The position numbers were made by a program, and so were the translations under genes. A model generated the notes under the pieces. The model was given only the letters and a program-made list of their open reading frames with translations, was not told the origin of the DNA and did no database searches. Of a stretch of 64,000 nt of DNA, positions 24,650-32,187 are shown in pieces (within the stretch, counting starts at the first letter, position 1; every line of letters starts with the position of its first letter). The stretch is from Equibacterium sp963662035 (GTDB lineage: Bacteria; Bacteroidota; Bacteroidia; Bacteroidales; UBA932): NCBI GenBank assembly GCA_963662035.1, contig CAVLDO010000003.1, forward strand, positions 1-64,000, read 5' to 3'.

Positions 24650-24671
24650 TCAGATGCTATTGTGCGGCGCA

Positions 24672-24732
24672 AAAGTTTCGCTGAACCGTACAATGCTCAA
24701 ATGAAGTAGAAACTGACAGTCGGCGAAACTTT
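24672..24732 (+). promoter_or_regulatory. Long hairpin in the gyrB leader
   Basis: Positions 24672-24684 (AAAGTTTCGCTGA) pair with 24720-24732 (TCGGCGAAACTTT): 13 base pairs with a single G-U. The loop is 35 bases, and the 3' arm ends only 4 bases before the gyrB ATG, so folding would bury the ribosome-loading site. There is no T tract, so it is not a terminator. Its regulatory role is inference. Confidence 0.6.
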
Positions 24733-24736
24733 AGAT

Positions 24737-26716
24737 ATGAAAGAAGAAACAGAAGCAAAAGAGCGGGCGGCACAAGAATATTCCGCATCCAGCATACAGG
24801 TTCTCGAAGGCCTTGAGGCGGTGCGCAAGAGACCTTCGATGTATATCGGAGATGTATCTGCCCGCGGTTTTCATCATTTGGTATATGAGGTGGTGGACAA
24901 CTCCATCGACGAGGCTCTCGCGGGCTTCTGCACCGATGTCGAGGTCGCCATTCTGGAGGGCGATTCCATCCGCGTGAAGGACAACGGCCGCGGTATTCCT
25001 GTGGGTATGCACGAGAAGGAGCACCGCTCCGCCCTTGAGGTCGTGCTCACGGTGCTGCACGCCGGCGGCAAGTTCAGCAAGAACAGCTACAAGGTTTCCG
25101 GCGGTCTGCATGGTGTGGGCGTCTCCTGCGTGAACGCCCTCAGCGACCATCTCACCGCAGAAATCCACCGCGAAGGCAAGAAGTTTATCCAGGAGTATTC
25201 CAAGGGCAAGCCGCTCTATAACGTAAAGGAGATTGGAGATGCCGACGACACGGGCACTATAATCACTTTTCATCCCGATCCCGAAATATTCAGCGTGTCG
25301 GTCTATGACTACGACACCATCGCCGACCGTCTGCGCGAGCTGGCCTACCTCAACAAGGGGGTACGCCTGATACTCAAGGATTTCCGTCCCCGAAAGGATG
25401 ACGAGGGCAACCCTGTCTCAGAGCCCCGCACCGATGTGTTCTATTCCGAGAAGGGTCTGGTGGAGTTCATCAACTATCTTGACGGCACCCGCGAGAAACT
25501 CTGCGAAAGCGCCATCTATCTGGAGACCGACAAGGTGATTCCGATAGAGGTGGCGATGCAGTACAACACCGGTTTCACGGAGAACATCCACTCTTACGTA
25601 AACAACATCAACACAATAGAGGGCGGTACTCACCTGAGCGGTTTCCGCCGCGGACTCACCACCACCCTCAAGAGCTACGCCGACAAGAACGGCTTTTTGG
25701 AGAAACTCAAGTTTGACCTGGACCCCAGCGACTTCCGCGAGGGGCTCACGGCGGTGATTTCGGTGAAGGTGGCCGAGCCGCAGTTCGAGGGTCAGACCAA
25801 GACCAAGCTGGGCAACAGCGAGGTGATGGGCCTGGTGTCCACGGCTGTCAGCCAGGCGCTTGAGGCTTATCTCGAAGAGCATCCCAAGGATGCCCGCCTC
25901 ATCATAGACAAGGTGATTCTGGCAGCCACCGCCCGTCACGCAGCACGCAAGGCGCGCGAGATGGTGCAGCGCAAAACGGTGATGTCAGGCGCAGGGCTCC
26001 CCGGCAAGCTTGCCGACTGCACCAGCCGCGACCCCGCCAAGTGCGAGATATTCCTGGTGGAGGGAGACTCCGCAGGCGGCACGGCCAAGATCGGCCGCGA
26101 CCGTATGTTCCAGGCAATCCTCCCGCTGCGAGGCAAAATCCTGAATGTGGAGAAAGCAATGGAACACCGCGCCTTCGAGAGCGAGGAAATCCGCAACATA
26201 TACACTGCGCTGGGTGTCACCGTGGGTACCCCGGAGGATCCCAAGGCGCTCAACATAAGCAAGCTGCGCTACCACAAGATTGTGCTGATGACCGATGCCG
26301 ATGTCGATGGCCGCCACATCAACACCCTTATCCTGACCCTGTTTTTCCGCTATATGCCCGATTTGCTCTACAACGGGTATGTATATCTGGCCACACCTCC
26401 CCTCTATCTTGTGAAGAAGGGTAAAGAGGAGGTTTACTGCTGGAGCGACGAAGAGCGCAGCGCGGCGGTGGAGCGTATGTCGGGCGGTCGCGGAGAGTCG
26501 GGCGTCAAGGTGCAGCGCTATAAAGGTCTTGGTGAAATGAGCGCGACCCAGCTGTGGGAAACCACAATGGATCCGGAGCACCGCATGATGAAGAGGGTGC
26601 ACGTGGAAAACGCCGCCGAGGCCGACCGAATCTTCTCTATGCTGATGGGCGACGACGTACCGCCCCGCCGCGATTTCATAGAGCAGAACGCAAAATACGC
26701 TAACATTGACGCATAA
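24737..26716 (+). CDS. gyrB: DNA gyrase subunit B
   Basis: The 659-residue ATPase subunit of gyrase, which introduces negative supercoils with GyrA. The GHKL ATPase domain (about 10-230) shows the N-box DNSIDEALAG, DNGRGIPVG and the GGLHGVG loop. The transducer domain follows, and the TOPRIM domain begins with EGDSAGG and includes DADVDGRH. It ends with the short C-terminal region of the non-proteobacterial form. It has its own promoter box and a leader with a strong hairpin. It could in principle be parE, but the RRDFIEQNAKYANIDA end is gyrase-like. Confidence 0.96.
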   Translation: MKEETEAKERAAQEYSASSIQVLEGLEAVRKRPSMYIGDVSARGFHHLVYEVVDNSIDEALAGFCTDVEVAILEGDSIRVKDNGRGIPVGMHEKEHRSALEVVLTVLHAGGKFSKNSYKVSGGLHGVGVSCVNALSDHLTAEIHREGKKFIQEYSKGKPLYNVKEIGDADDTGTIITFHPDPEIFSVSVYDYDTIADRLRELAYLNKGVRLILKDFRPRKDDEGNPVSEPRTDVFYSEKGLVEFINYLDGTREKLCESAIYLETDKVIPIEVAMQYNTGFTENIHSYVNNINTIEGGTHLSGFRRGLTTTLKSYADKNGFLEKLKFDLDPSDFREGLTAVISVKVAEPQFEGQTKTKLGNSEVMGLVSTAVSQALEAYLEEHPKDARLIIDKVILAATARHAARKAREMVQRKTVMSGAGLPGKLADCTSRDPAKCEIFLVEGDSAGGTAKIGRDRMFQAILPLRGKILNVEKAMEHRAFESEEIRNIYTALGVTVGTPEDPKALNISKLRYHKIVLMTDADVDGRHINTLILTLFFRYMPDLLYNGYVYLATPPLYLVKKGKEEVYCWSDEERSAAVERMSGGRGESGVKVQRYKGLGEMSATQLWETTMDPEHRMMKRVHVENAAEADRIFSMLMGDDVPPRRDFIEQNAKYANIDA

Positions 26717-26728
26717 CAATCGAACGAT

Positions 26729-27988
26729 ATGGATATTTTTGAAAGAATAGCAAAAGATGCCGGCGGTCCGCTCGGCCAATACAGAGAAAAGGCGCAGGGG
26801 TACTTTATGTTCCCCAAACTTGAGGGGGAGATAGGCCCTCATATGAAGTTCCAGGGTGAGGATGTTCTCTGCTGGAGCCTCAACAATTACCTGGGGCTGG
26901 CCAACCATCCCGAGGTGCGCAAGGCCGATGCCGAGGCGGCCTCACGCTGGGGACTCGCTTACCCTATGGGAAGCCGTATGCTCACCGGCCACACTTCGCT
27001 GCACGAGCAGCTGGAGCGCGAGCTGGCAGACTTCGAGAAGAAGGAGGACGCCTTCCTCTTCAACTTCGGCTATCAGGGCATCGTGTCCACAATTCAGAGC
27101 CTGCTGACCCGCGCAGACGTGGTGGTGCACGACAAGGAGGCGCACGCCTGCCTGATAGACGGCTGCATGCTGGCCAGCAAGGCGGAGCGTCTTGCATACA
27201 AGCACAACGACATCAACCACTTCGAGAAGGTGATTCAGCACGCGCTTGAAATCACCGAAAAGACCCACGGCGGCATTCTGGTGATCACCGAAGGGGTTTA
27301 CGGAATGACCGGCGCCCTGGGCAATCTGGGCGAGCTGGTGGAAATGAAGAAGAAATACCCCTTCCGCATACTTATCGACGATGCCCACGGTTTCGGCGTC
27401 ACAGGCCCCACAGGCCGCGGCACCAGCGAGCATTTCGGGGTTATGGACGGGATTGACCTCTACATCGGAGCCTATGCCAAGTCTATGGCCGCAATCGGCG
27501 GTTTTGTGGCGGGCCCGCGCGACATCGTCAAATACCTGCGCTACAATATGCGCTCCCAGATTTACGCCAAGGCTCTGCCTATGGCGCTGGTGGAGGGCTG
27601 CCTCAAGCGTCTGGAGATCATCCGCAGCGAAGAGGGCGACCGTCTGCGCGCAAAACTGTGGGAAATCACCCGCGCGCTGCAGAAGGGCTTCCGCGACCTG
27701 GGCTTCGAAATCGGTCCCGCAGAGGCTTGCGTGACACCCGTGTTTATGGAGGCCAACCTGCCGCAGGCCACTAATATCGTGATTGACCTGCGCAAGCGCT
27801 ATCATATCTTCTGCTCTATCGTGACCTGGCCGGTGGTGCCAAAGGGCATAGTGATGTTCCGTATCATCCCCACCGCAGCACACAGTATGGAGGATGTCCA
27901 GTATACTCTGGACGCTTTTGCGGATGTGCGCAAGAGGCTGCAGGCAGGCGAATATGCATCTGACAGCCTGCAGGATATGTCTATCTGA
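26729..27988 (+). CDS. AOS-family acyltransferase: serine palmitoyltransferase or cysteate acyltransferase
   Basis: A 419-residue PLP enzyme of the alpha-oxoamine synthase family, which joins an amino acid to an acyl-CoA/ACP thioester. PLP contacts are visible: Lys251 in YAKSMAAIGG, Asp217-His220 (DDAHG), and His139 stacking on the ring. In Bacteroidota such genes encode serine palmitoyltransferase for sphingolipids or, in sulfonolipid producers such as Alistipes and Chryseobacterium, cysteate acyltransferase. Sequence alone does not let me choose; 2-amino-3-ketobutyrate ligase and 8-amino-7-oxononanoate synthase are less likely because there are no neighbouring thr or bio genes. It follows gyrB by 12 bases and ends before a terminator. 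Confidence 0.75.
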   Translation: MDIFERIAKDAGGPLGQYREKAQGYFMFPKLEGEIGPHMKFQGEDVLCWSLNNYLGLANHPEVRKADAEAASRWGLAYPMGSRMLTGHTSLHEQLERELADFEKKEDAFLFNFGYQGIVSTIQSLLTRADVVVHDKEAHACLIDGCMLASKAERLAYKHNDINHFEKVIQHALEITEKTHGGILVITEGVYGMTGALGNLGELVEMKKKYPFRILIDDAHGFGVTGPTGRGTSEHFGVMDGIDLYIGAYAKSMAAIGGFVAGPRDIVKYLRYNMRSQIYAKALPMALVEGCLKRLEIIRSEEGDRLRAKLWEITRALQKGFRDLGFEIGPAEACVTPVFMEANLPQATNIVIDLRKRYHIFCSIVTWPVVPKGIVMFRIIPTAAHSMEDVQYTLDAFADVRKRLQAGEYASDSLQDMSI

Positions 27989-28022
27989 ACGAAAGTTTAG
28001 AGTTTAATAATTGGTTATGGGT

Positions 28023-28052
28023 AAAGGGGGGCTTAAAAGCTCCCCTTTGTTT
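28023..28052 (+). terminator. Intrinsic terminator after the AOS-family gene
   Basis: An 11-base stem (28023-28033 with 28038-28048, one G-U pair) closed by a 4-base loop and followed by a T-rich tail. Confidence 0.85.
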
Positions 28053-28108
28053 GTGTGCGGGAGCATCGCATCTGCCGGGCGGCGAGGCCGGCGGCTGGCA
28101 GACGCGGG

Positions 28109-29011
28109 CTATATGTCGTTGGAGGTGCGCAGGTCCTGGAAGCCTTCTCCCAGGATTTCTGCCGAGTCCAGCACATTCACAAAGGCGGTGGGGTCCAGCC
28201 GGGCCACCTTCTCTTTGAGCCGGATCATCTCGCGGCGGCCCAGAACCACATACAGTATGTCGCGTTCTTCGCCGCTGTAGAGTCCCTTGCCCGGAATCAG
28301 CGTGGCCCCGCGCCCCATATCGTTGAGTATGTAATTGCGTATGGCCTCGCTCTCGCGGGTGATTATCATCATGGTCTTGGCCCGCTTGGGACCCTCCAGA
28401 ATAAGGTCAATGACCTTGCTGCACACAAAAATTATGACCCAGGAGTACATCGGCAGCTTCCAGTCGCCGAAGGCGAACACGGTGCTGAGCGTGATCATTC
28501 CGTCCACTATTATATTGCAGATGCCCATCGAGAGGTGGGTGTATTTGCGCATTATCATCGAGATTATGTCGCTGCCGCCGGTGGTGGCGTGCGAGCGGTA
28601 CACAAGCCCCAGCCCCACGCCGTACACTATGCCGCCGAACACCGAGGCGATGATCTGATGCTGGAATGCGCCAATCTCCATAATCTCGGGCTCTATGAGC
28701 GAGGCGTAGCCGTACACGCGGTGCATAAGCTGCATAAAGAGAGGCAGCAGCACAGTGCTGACGATGGTTTTGACCCCGAAACGGTTGCCCAGCACAATGA
28801 ATCCCAATATCAGCAGCGGAATATCCATACACAGGGCCACGAACTCGGTTTCGTAGCCCCAGAGGTGGTGGAACACCATACCGAGGCCGTAGGTGCCGCC
28901 CGGAGCGAATCCGTAGGGCTCCACCAGCATCACGGCGCCGGCGGCGTAGATAAAGTTGCCCAGCACCAGCGCGCCGTACTCCCTGATGCCTGTTTTGAGT
29001 TTTTCTGTCAT
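28109..29011 (-). CDS. YitT family membrane protein
   Basis: A 300-residue inner-membrane protein with five or six N-terminal transmembrane helices (the DUF161 repeats, about 10-215) and a C-terminal soluble DUF2179 domain (about 220-285, with TRESEAIRNYI and VVLGRREMIRLKEKV). DUF2179 resembles small regulatory ligand-binding domains. YitT proteins are widespread, with no established function for most. It is transcribed alone toward the AOS-family gene terminator; tRNA-Cys lies just upstream on the same strand, separated by a terminator. Confidence 0.93.
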   Translation of the reverse strand: MTEKLKTGIREYGALVLGNFIYAAGAVMLVEPYGFAPGGTYGLGMVFHHLWGYETEFVALCMDIPLLILGFIVLGNRFGVKTIVSTVLLPLFMQLMHRVYGYASLIEPEIMEIGAFQHQIIASVFGGIVYGVGLGLVYRSHATTGGSDIISMIMRKYTHLSMGICNIIVDGMITLSTVFAFGDWKLPMYSWVIIFVCSKVIDLILEGPKRAKTMMIITRESEAIRNYILNDMGRGATLIPGKGLYSGEERDILYVVLGRREMIRLKEKVARLDPTAFVNVLDSAEILGEGFQDLRTSNDI

Positions 29012-29020
29012 AGGTCGGTT

Positions 29021-29060
29021 AAAGAAAAGAGCTGACTGTATGCAAACACCGTCAGCTCTG
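29021..29060 (-). terminator. Intrinsic terminator of tRNA-Cys
   Basis: A perfect 9-base stem AGAGCTGAC/GTCAGCTCT (29028-29036 with 29051-29059), followed on the minus strand by TTTCTTT. Confidence 0.88.
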
Positions 29061-29067
29061 ATTTGTG

Positions 29068-29138
29068 AGGTACCAAGCAGAATCGAACTGCTGTCCCAGG
29101 TTTTGCAGACCTGTGCCTAACCACTCGGCCATGGTACC
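29068..29138 (-). tRNA. tRNA-Cys (GCA)
   Basis: A 71-base cloverleaf on the minus strand. Acceptor arms GGTACC pair at both ends, the discriminator is T, and the anticodon loop CTGCAAA carries GCA. The T arm reads CAGCAGTTCGATTCTGCTTG. The 3' CCA is not encoded. A terminator follows directly. Confidence 0.96.
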
Positions 29139-29210
29139 ATTGTTGAAACCGTGCGCTAAGATAGGCTAATTTTTCCAATTCACCAAGAATTGTTTACCTT
29201 TACACTCCTT

Positions 29211-31208
29211 ATGAAGAAATTCCGCATACCTTTGCTGTTTGTGGGGGCGGCAATTTTGATGCTGTTGTTTTTCACGGACAGGAACAATTTCCGCTACCAT
29301 TATCAGGTAGGGGGTACCTGGTATTATGAAACCCTCACAGCGACCTTCGATTTTCCCATTCTGAAAAGTCAGGACATGCTCTCGGCTGAGCGCGAGCAGA
29401 AATATGCCGAGAGCACCGACTGCTACCGCTGCGACGAAAATGTCGAGGGGCAGGCGCTGGCCGCGTTCTCCGGCTTCGGGGGCGACTATCTGAGCCGTGC
29501 GGCGCAGGCGTCACTCTCGCAGATTTATGCAGCCGGGGTGGTCTCCGCCCTCCACGGCAGCGGCGATATGGTGAGCATCCGCCGGGGCAAGAGCATAACC
29601 AAGATCCCCGCCAGCAACATATACACCACCGAGGAGGCCTCCCGCAAGTTTATGGCCGACTTGAGCGCGGCGGCGGCCAAAGTAGGCGCCGATTCGCTTT
29701 TGGTTCAGGGCTTGATTCCACGCGCGATAGTGCCTAACCTCTATTTTGACGAGCAGACCACCTCCAAGCTGGCCCGGCAGGCGATAGAGTCCGTCTCCCC
29801 CACCGACGGAATGGTTTATACCGGGCAGACGATTGTCTCCAACGGGCAGATAATCACCACGGAAGTGGCCAGGATGCTGGATTCCTACAAGGCGGAATTT
29901 GTGGCGGCCTATGGCGGCAGCACCCAGTCTGACCTGCTCCTTACGCTGAGTCATCTGATGATTGTGCTGCTCCTGATGGCGGTGTATCTGCTTGCGATAT
30001 TCACCTCCGATAAGGAACTGCTGCTGCAGTGGCGCAACATAGCCTTTCTGATGCTGCTCTATGTGATAATGTACATCGGCATTGCGGTGTTCCCCGCCGG
30101 AAACGCCACCATAATGTATCTGATACCATTCTCGCTGTTCGTGCTCTATGCGCAGGAGTTCTTCAAGGGCAGGGTGTGTCTGGGGTTGTATCTGGCATCG
30201 CTGCTGCCGCTATTGGTGCTGCGCGAAAACGGGGTGGAACTCTATCTGATGAATGCCATAAGCGGCGCGGTGCTGCTGGTGAGCTTCCGCCACTTCAGCC
30301 GCGGCTTCAGGCAGTTTGCCAACTCGGCCTTTATGTTTGCGGCGATGATGTTCGTTTACCTGGCCTTCAGAGTCATCACCGGTACGGCGCCCGGCAGGCT
30401 GGCGATACTGTTCCTCGCCCTCAACTCGGTGCTGGCAGTGCTGGGATATCCTTTCATATATCTCTTCGAGCGGATGTTCTCGCTGGTGTCGCAGATGCGC
30501 CTGTGGGAGTTGTCGGACACCAACAATCCGCTGCTGCTGGAGGTGGCGCGCAAGGCCCCCGGCACATTCCAGCATTCGCTGAATGTGGCCAATATGGCAG
30601 AGGCGGCCTGCCGTGCTGTGGGGGGCAACACCCGTCTGGTGAGGGTCGGCGCCCTCTATCACGACATCGGCAAGATAAACAATCCGCAGTGTTTCACAGA
30701 AAATGAGACGGCCGCCGGCGCTTATCACAAGAATCTGACTCCGCAGCAGAGCGCACAGGACATAATCCGCCACGTAGACGACGGGCTGGCGCTGGCGCGT
30801 CACCACAATCTGCCCGAGCCGGTGGTGAATATGATTTCCAGTCACCACGGCACCACCAAGGCGATGTATTTCTATACCAAGTATTGCAACGAAGGGGGTG
30901 ACCCGGCAAATGTGGAGCCCTTCAGCTACCACGGCAAACTGCCCGAGTCGAAAGAGGAGATGGTGCTGATGTTTGCCGACAGTGTGGAGGCGGCTTCCCG
31001 CTCGCTCAAGGAGTACACTCCGGAGAGCATCTCGGCGATGGTCAACAAAATTGTGGACGGCAAGATAGAGCAGGGACAGGCGGCGAAGGCCGACATAACT
31101 ATGGGCGAAATCGACACCGTCAAGCGTGTCTTAGTGGACTATCTGCAGCAGATGTACCACGTCCGCATCGCCTATCCCGAACCCTCAAAGAAATCTTCTA
31201 AGAAATAG
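29211..31208 (+). CDS. 7TM-HD domain phosphohydrolase, predicted c-di-AMP phosphodiesterase (PgpH-like)
   Basis: A 665-residue membrane enzyme: an N-terminal transmembrane helix (about 5-24), an extracytoplasmic 7TMR-HDED domain (about 30-250), seven transmembrane helices (about 252-430) and a cytosolic HD domain (about 440-640). HD metal ligands are visible: His455 (FQHSLNVANM), His484-Asp485 (ALYHDIGK), and a later HH pair (ISSHHGT). PgpH of Listeria has this layout and degrades c-di-AMP; the substrate here is inferred from the architecture. I use the ATG at 29211 because the TTG at 29190 sits just before a TACCTTTA promoter-like box. Its 3' end overlaps the convergent DUF368 gene by 11 bases. 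Confidence 0.88.
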   Translation: MKKFRIPLLFVGAAILMLLFFTDRNNFRYHYQVGGTWYYETLTATFDFPILKSQDMLSAEREQKYAESTDCYRCDENVEGQALAAFSGFGGDYLSRAAQASLSQIYAAGVVSALHGSGDMVSIRRGKSITKIPASNIYTTEEASRKFMADLSAAAAKVGADSLLVQGLIPRAIVPNLYFDEQTTSKLARQAIESVSPTDGMVYTGQTIVSNGQIITTEVARMLDSYKAEFVAAYGGSTQSDLLLTLSHLMIVLLLMAVYLLAIFTSDKELLLQWRNIAFLMLLYVIMYIGIAVFPAGNATIMYLIPFSLFVLYAQEFFKGRVCLGLYLASLLPLLVLRENGVELYLMNAISGAVLLVSFRHFSRGFRQFANSAFMFAAMMFVYLAFRVITGTAPGRLAILFLALNSVLAVLGYPFIYLFERMFSLVSQMRLWELSDTNNPLLLEVARKAPGTFQHSLNVANMAEAACRAVGGNTRLVRVGALYHDIGKINNPQCFTENETAAGAYHKNLTPQQSAQDIIRHVDDGLALARHHNLPEPVVNMISSHHGTTKAMYFYTKYCNEGGDPANVEPFSYHGKLPESKEEMVLMFADSVEAASRSLKEYTPESISAMVNKIVDGKIEQGQAAKADITMGEIDTVKRVLVDYLQQMYHVRIAYPEPSKKSSKK

Positions 31209-32115
31209 CCTTATTCTGCGCAGCTTTTGCAGAAACGGCTTTTGCGGAAAACTCAATGGCTATTATAAGCGCGGCTCCCACAACGGCCCAGATGATTGCG
31301 CCGGCAAGGTGCGGCTCGCCTGCAAAGTCGGCGGGGAGCACGGGTCGCTCGACTCCGCTTTCGAGCATCGTCTTCCAGGGCCACACCTTAAGCAGGGAGC
31401 CCAGCATAAGGCCTGAGAGAAACATCATACTGCCGTTATAGGCCTTTTTGAGCAGCCACGACAGGGCGTGCGAGAAGGCCAGGATCCCTATAGCGGCCCC
31501 CAGCGCAAACACCGCCAGAATTGCGATGTCCAGATTGCTTACGGCTGCCATAATGTAGTCATACTTGCAGAGCAGCACCAGCATAAAACTGCCCGAGATG
31601 CCCGGGAGAATCATCGTGCACATAGCAATCGCCCCGCACAGGAATATGAAGGGGAGGCTGTCGCTGGTCTGGCTGGGAGAGAGCAGGCAGAGCCCCGCAC
31701 CGCAGATGACGCCTATTATCATGGATATCCAGCCCGAGAGCTTGACATTCTCCAGCTGGCGCACCATATAAACGGTGGAAATCAGCACCAGCCCGAAGAA
31801 AAACGCCCAGGTCTGTATGGGGTGGTTTTCCAGCAGGTAGAGCATAACCTTGGCCAGCGAGAATATGCTGACGCCAAGGCCTATGAGCAGCGAGAGCAGA
31901 AAGTTGCCGTTGACGGCCTTCCACGCCTCGCGCAGTTTGCCGTGGAACACCAGGGAGAGATTTTTGCCGTTGATGGCCTTGATGGCCTCGATGAGCTCTT
32001 CGTAGATGCCGGTGAGAAAGGCGATGGTGCCGCCGCTGACGCCGGGAATCACATTCGCCGCCCCCATTAGCAGGCCTTTAATCGCCACCATCGCGTAGTG
32101 CGAAAACTTATTCAT
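31198..32115 (-). CDS. DUF368 family polyprenyl-phosphate transporter
   Basis: A 305-residue protein with about nine or ten transmembrane helices. Two related motifs, NVIPGVSGG (21-29) and ILPGISGS (about 169-176), mark the inverted-repeat halves of the DUF368 fold. Members of this family (PopT) have been shown to recycle undecaprenyl phosphate, flipping the carrier lipid back across the inner membrane after cell-wall and glycan export. The specific substrate here is inferred. It is the last gene after the ppdK terminator, and its stop overlaps the convergent 7TM-HD gene. Confidence 0.9.
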   Translation of the reverse strand: MNKFSHYAMVAIKGLLMGAANVIPGVSGGTIAFLTGIYEELIEAIKAINGKNLSLVFHGKLREAWKAVNGNFLLSLLIGLGVSIFSLAKVMLYLLENHPIQTWAFFFGLVLISTVYMVRQLENVKLSGWISMIIGVICGAGLCLLSPSQTSDSLPFIFLCGAIAMCTMILPGISGSFMLVLLCKYDYIMAAVSNLDIAILAVFALGAAIGILAFSHALSWLLKKAYNGSMMFLSGLMLGSLLKVWPWKTMLESGVERPVLPADFAGEPHLAGAIIWAVVGAALIIAIEFSAKAVSAKAAQNKAIS

Positions 32116-32120
32116 AACTG

Positions 32121-32160
32121 TTTTTAAAAATGAAGAGACCGGTGGTTTGGGCCGGTCTCT
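32121..32160 (-). terminator. Intrinsic terminator of ppdK
   Basis: A perfect 9-base stem AGAGACCGG/CCGGTCTCT (32134-32142 with 32152-32160), followed on the minus strand by TTCATTTTT. It lies between the ppdK stop and the DUF368 start. Confidence 0.88.
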
Positions 32161-32187
32161 ATATAAATAATCGTAATCAGAGACAGA

